Shown piece by piece: positions 15,909 to 17,855 of a DNA stretch of 17,855 nt (position 1 is its first letter; every line of letters begins with the position of its first letter). The stretch is from the NCBI GenBank assembly GCA_022840285.1, contig JALHIE010000100.1, forward strand, positions 7,460 through 25,314. The letters are read 5' to 3'. The notes beneath the pieces are model-generated. The model was not told where the DNA came from and did no database searches. It worked only from the letters and a program-made list of their open reading frames with translations. A program made the translations under genes and the position numbers. Origin of the DNA: Porphyromonadaceae bacterium (lineage in GTDB: Bacteria; Bacteroidota; Bacteroidia; Bacteroidales; Dysgonomonadaceae).

Positions 15909-16607
15909 CTATTCAAAAATGATTTCTTCGATCGTTTGGCCATTTTTATCCGTAAACGTTTTAATCCGTAATCCCTCCTCTTCCATCTCAATGTGAAGAT
16001 TAATGAACAACTTGTCTTTGTCCTCCGCCCCCGTCGTGTTCGGGTCGATGTAAATATCGTTCAACTTGGTAGATACCAAAGAGTAACTGTTGGTAATAGC
16101 TTCTGACAATACCCTTTTCATTTCCAAACTTTCCGCTTCAACGGTGGTATCCTGAGGTCTGAAAACTCCGATGTTCAACGATTTGATTTGTGAAGAAACA
16201 TCCAGTTTTTTCACTTCGTCGCCAATGTTTCTTACCAGTTTTTGATCTTTTTTCTCGAGCGTTTTAAAAAGTTGTTTAAACTCCTGATTTTGTATCTGTT
16301 CTCTCGTAACAGGAGAAATGTTTAGGTGTTTTTCTTTGTTTACCACCTCAATTCGTTCGTTCAAATCATTCAGGAATTTCTCGTCATCGAGCTTAAAGTT
16401 GTATTTCGACTGAGCACTTATATCACTAACCTTCAACGGTATATCCATCTTTATAGCCGGAAACGCAAACCTGGGAGCTTTAAAAAATTTCAAGTATTCG
16501 TGGTTGGCGTACTCTTTGGCCACCAGAACCGACTTCTCATCTGCTTTTTTACGAGCCTGGATTATCTCGCTGTAGAGATAATCCAGGTAATCTGAAAGTT
16601 TGATCAT
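15909..16607 (-). CDS. Companion of the DUF2589 protein, 232 residues, function unknown
   Basis: I chose the ATG at 16607 (MIKLSDYLDYL) because it lies just after the stop of the upstream gene. An earlier in-frame ATG at 16667 would overlap that gene. The N-terminal helix LSDYLDYLYSEIIQARKKADE is followed by YLKFFKAPRFAFPAIKMDIPLKVSDI. The latter echoes the NVPSFRIESCEVDFNVKL strand pair of the DUF2589 neighbour, so it may be a distant relative of that family. The middle is helical and charged, and the C-terminus (KLFINLHIEMEEEGLRIKTFTD) looks like beta strands. No signal peptide, membrane segment or catalytic motif is seen. Codons 8-18 form a perfect hairpin in the mRNA. Confidence 0.75.
   Translation of the reverse strand: MIKLSDYLDYLYSEIIQARKKADEKSVLVAKEYANHEYLKFFKAPRFAFPAIKMDIPLKVSDISAQSKYNFKLDDEKFLNDLNERIEVVNKEKHLNISPVTREQIQNQEFKQLFKTLEKKDQKLVRNIGDEVKKLDVSSQIKSLNIGVFRPQDTTVEAESLEMKRVLSEAITNSYSLVSTKLNDIYIDPNTTGAEDKDKLFINLHIEMEEEGLRIKTFTDKNGQTIEEIIFE
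16556..16587 (-). other. Perfect 13-bp hairpin inside the start of the 232-residue gene
   Basis: CCTGGATTATCTC (16556-16568) and GAGATAATCCAGG (16575-16587) are exact reverse complements around a 6-base loop. In the transcript the stem begins about 20 bases after the ATG at 16607. No T run follows, so it is not a standard terminator. It may affect translation or mRNA stability. Confidence 0.75.
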
Positions 16608-16611
16608 GGTC

Positions 16612-17399
16612 TTAGTTTGTTGAACCCAATAAACCCAACACTTTTTCCAGACCGGCCGGCATTTCATCGTTGGTAGCCCTGACCTTAACGCCTAAGGAAT
16701 ACTCTTTTTCCACCTTAATGCCGGTACTTGACGATCTTTTGTAGGAAACATCCACTTTAAACTTTACCGGTCCCCAACCACCTGAAGCCCCCGCATTGAT
16801 ACCAAATTCACTGCTTACGTTTTTCGTGTAGGTGGAGTTGAGCTTAACGTTAAAATCTACCTCACACGACTCAATCCGGAAGCTCGGCACATTGAGCAGG
16901 GCGATAAAAGGTACATTTATTTCCGAATCCTGCTGAATGGTTGGAGGGGTAGTGCCCGGATTTGCAGGATCATATTCGGGGTTAGGAACATTTTTCTTGT
17001 ACTTGAACTCCGCCATTCTAAGTTTCTTGATACCGGATGTGTCCGTTTCAAATCCCACTTCATACTCCCCAACTCCGCGGCAAAATCTGCGCTGGCAGCA
17101 TCTGAGGTAATAAAAATCTTATCGTCTTCAGCCATTTGCCCAAAGATTAATTTTAACGCATCGGATGAGGCTCTGGCGACTGAGCTCTCCCATTTCTGGT
17201 CGTATCCGGTTTTAAAATTGTCGATGATGTCTATAATTTCCTTTTTCGTAAGGCCCTGTAATTCCGAAGGATCGATCCCGCTAATCAGTTCGTACACCGA
17301 GGGGGATAATACATCTTCCAGCCCCGAAAGCATTTCAATCAGTTCATTTTTTGTTTTTTTACTGTAGTCTTGTTCCAAGACAGATTTTAAAGTTTTCAT
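16612..17399 (-). pseudogene. DUF2589 domain protein, first gene of the protease operon, interrupted by a one-base frameshift
   Basis: The ATG at 17399 opens a helical N-terminal part (LKSVLEQDYSKKTKNELIEM; SPSVYELISGIDPSELQGL; QKWESSVARASSDALKLIFGQM) up to ADFAAELG. From about 17065 the family-like sequence moves to another frame: YEVGFETDTSGIKKLRMAEF, then VPFIALLNVPSFRIESCEVDFNVKL, GGWGPVKFKVDVSYKRSS, YSLGVKVRATNDEMPAGLEKVL and stop at 16612. The C-terminal pattern (VRA..DEMPAG.E..L) is that of DUF2589, whose function is not known to me. Adding one G to the G run at 17067-17070 (C on the plus strand) would join the parts in frame as AAELGEYEVGF. The first frame alone continues to about 16917 as nonsense. 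Beta-rich and amphipathic segments suggest an assembling or binding protein; no catalytic motif is seen. Confidence 0.75.
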
Positions 17400-17439
17400 C
17401 GTGCATTAATTTTAATAATAAAAACAATAGAATTTATTT

Positions 17440-17479
17440 GCGATAAGGATTCGAGCCGTGCAATTTGCTGACTTATCGC
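17440..17479. promoter_or_regulatory. Inverted repeat 40-80 bases upstream of the DUF2589 gene
   Basis: GCGATAAG (17440-17447) and CTTATCGC (17472-17479) are exact reverse complements separated by 24 bases. It could be an operator or an mRNA leader hairpin. Confidence 0.35.
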
Positions 17480-17510
17480 GGATAAAATTAAGGGTGGAAT
17501 TGAGAAAAAA

Positions 17511-17574
17511 TTAGGACAATTCCGACAAAAATTTGGACATTTTGAACATTAACTTCTTTGGATTTGTACTACAC
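17511..17574. promoter_or_regulatory. Copy B of a shared regulatory-like block
   Basis: The block contains TTAGGACA, TTTGGACA and GAACATTAAC, a loose GGACA-type repetition, and aligns with 13589-13653. It lies about 110-175 bases upstream of the operon start and next to an AraC-type gene, so an AraC-type operator is plausible but unproven. Confidence 0.4.
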
Positions 17575-17638
17575 CGACGTAGCAAAAAACACAATAAACT
17601 AAATAACAACAGGTTAACATCATCAAAAAAAACAAAAG

Positions 17639-17855
17639 TTATTGAGGAAGATTTCGATAGGCTGTTGGGGTAACTCCTGTTATTTTCTTGAATATTCGGG
17701 AAAAATAAGCCACATCCAGGAAACCACATGCTTCTGCCACTTCACCAATGTTCTTATCGCGCTTAATCAGTAACTTTTTGGAGTAATCAATTTTCACATG
17801 TAGAATATAAGCGGAAGAGGAAAATCCCGAGATAGCGTTGATTTTCCGGTTTAGC
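17639..17855 (-). CDS. AraC-type transcription regulator, C-terminal end only (5' part outside window)
   Basis: From the right edge to the TAA at 17639 the minus strand encodes LNRKINAISGFSSSAYIL, then IGEVAEACGFLDVAYFSRIFKKITG, VTPTAYRNLPQ and stop. This is the second half of an AraC/XylS DNA-binding domain. It is closely similar to the fragment at 12945-13388 (LNRKINAASG, GEIAKNCGFIDLAYFSRTFK). Whether it belongs to a hybrid two-component sensor or a shorter regulator cannot be seen. It points toward the protease operon and is separated from it by about 240 bases, so it may be its regulator. Confidence 0.85.
   Translation of the reverse strand, partial: LNRKINAISGFSSSAYILHVKIDYSKKLLIKRDKNIGEVAEACGFLDVAYFSRIFKKITGVTPTAYRNLPQ

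Larger units (their letters stand above)
17400..17638. other. Upstream region of the protease operon
   Basis: This A+T-rich gap separates the right-hand AraC-type gene from the operon and must carry the operon promoter. It contains an 8-bp inverted repeat (17440-17447 and 17472-17479) and the regulatory-like block B. I do not see a clean TTTG/TAnnTTTG promoter pair. No gene is recognisable. Confidence 0.55.

Noticed and set aside
16556..16587. The 13-bp hairpin as an intrinsic terminator
   Set aside because: No T run follows on the minus strand and downstream genes are spaced as one operon.
1..17855. CRISPR arrays, tRNA or rRNA genes, intact insertion sequences
   Set aside because: No regularly spaced repeats, no tRNA-like TTCGA/cloverleaf context and no transposase motif were seen; this was by eye, so a small RNA gene could be missed.

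Overview
The window looks like chromosomal DNA from a fermentative Bacteroidales bacterium, possibly Dysgonomonadaceae (family level is a guess from protein style). Three things point there: an arginine cluster with the Bacteroidetes-type N-succinylornithine transcarbamylase, promoter boxes of the TAnnTTTG kind, and AraC-type DNA-binding ends typical of Bacteroidetes regulators.

Region 1 (1-1110, minus) is a KamA-like radical SAM protein that runs off the left edge and has lost most of its N-terminal part. Region 2 (1111-1517) is the divergent promoter region. Region 3 (1518-9593, plus) is a complete arginine set in one direction: GNAT acyltransferase, argG, argC, argD, argF', argB, argE, argH. 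Together these would take glutamate through N-succinylated intermediates to arginine. As the sequence stands, argG, argD and argF' are frameshifted. Region 4 (9678-12832, plus) is an acetate/ATP module, pta and ackA, with a diverged 3-hydroxyacyl-CoA dehydrogenase-like gene between them, closed by a hairpin terminator.

Region 5 (12945-17855, minus) is accessory in character and visibly richer in A+T. Two AraC-type C-terminal domains bracket a tight five-gene operon. In transcription order it encodes a DUF2589 protein (frameshifted), a 232-residue companion, a 194-residue helical protein, a subtilisin-family protease with no signal peptide, and a 67-residue protein that resembles a free-standing subtilisin propeptide/inhibitor. 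The operon ends at a strong terminator. This module is the best candidate for an undescribed system: a cytosolic protease with its own inhibitor, wired to DUF2589 partners.

A second theme is damage. At least eight small lesions lie in or beside genes: 17-, 12- and 15-bp perfect tandem duplications, four apparent deletions (three of them at points where one short sequence fits both parental reading frames), and a likely one-base loss in a G run. They look like replication slippage or, alternatively, like assembly or amplification errors. If real, the strain should not make arginine by this route. Deletion sizes are estimated from my recollection of family members, not from an alignment.
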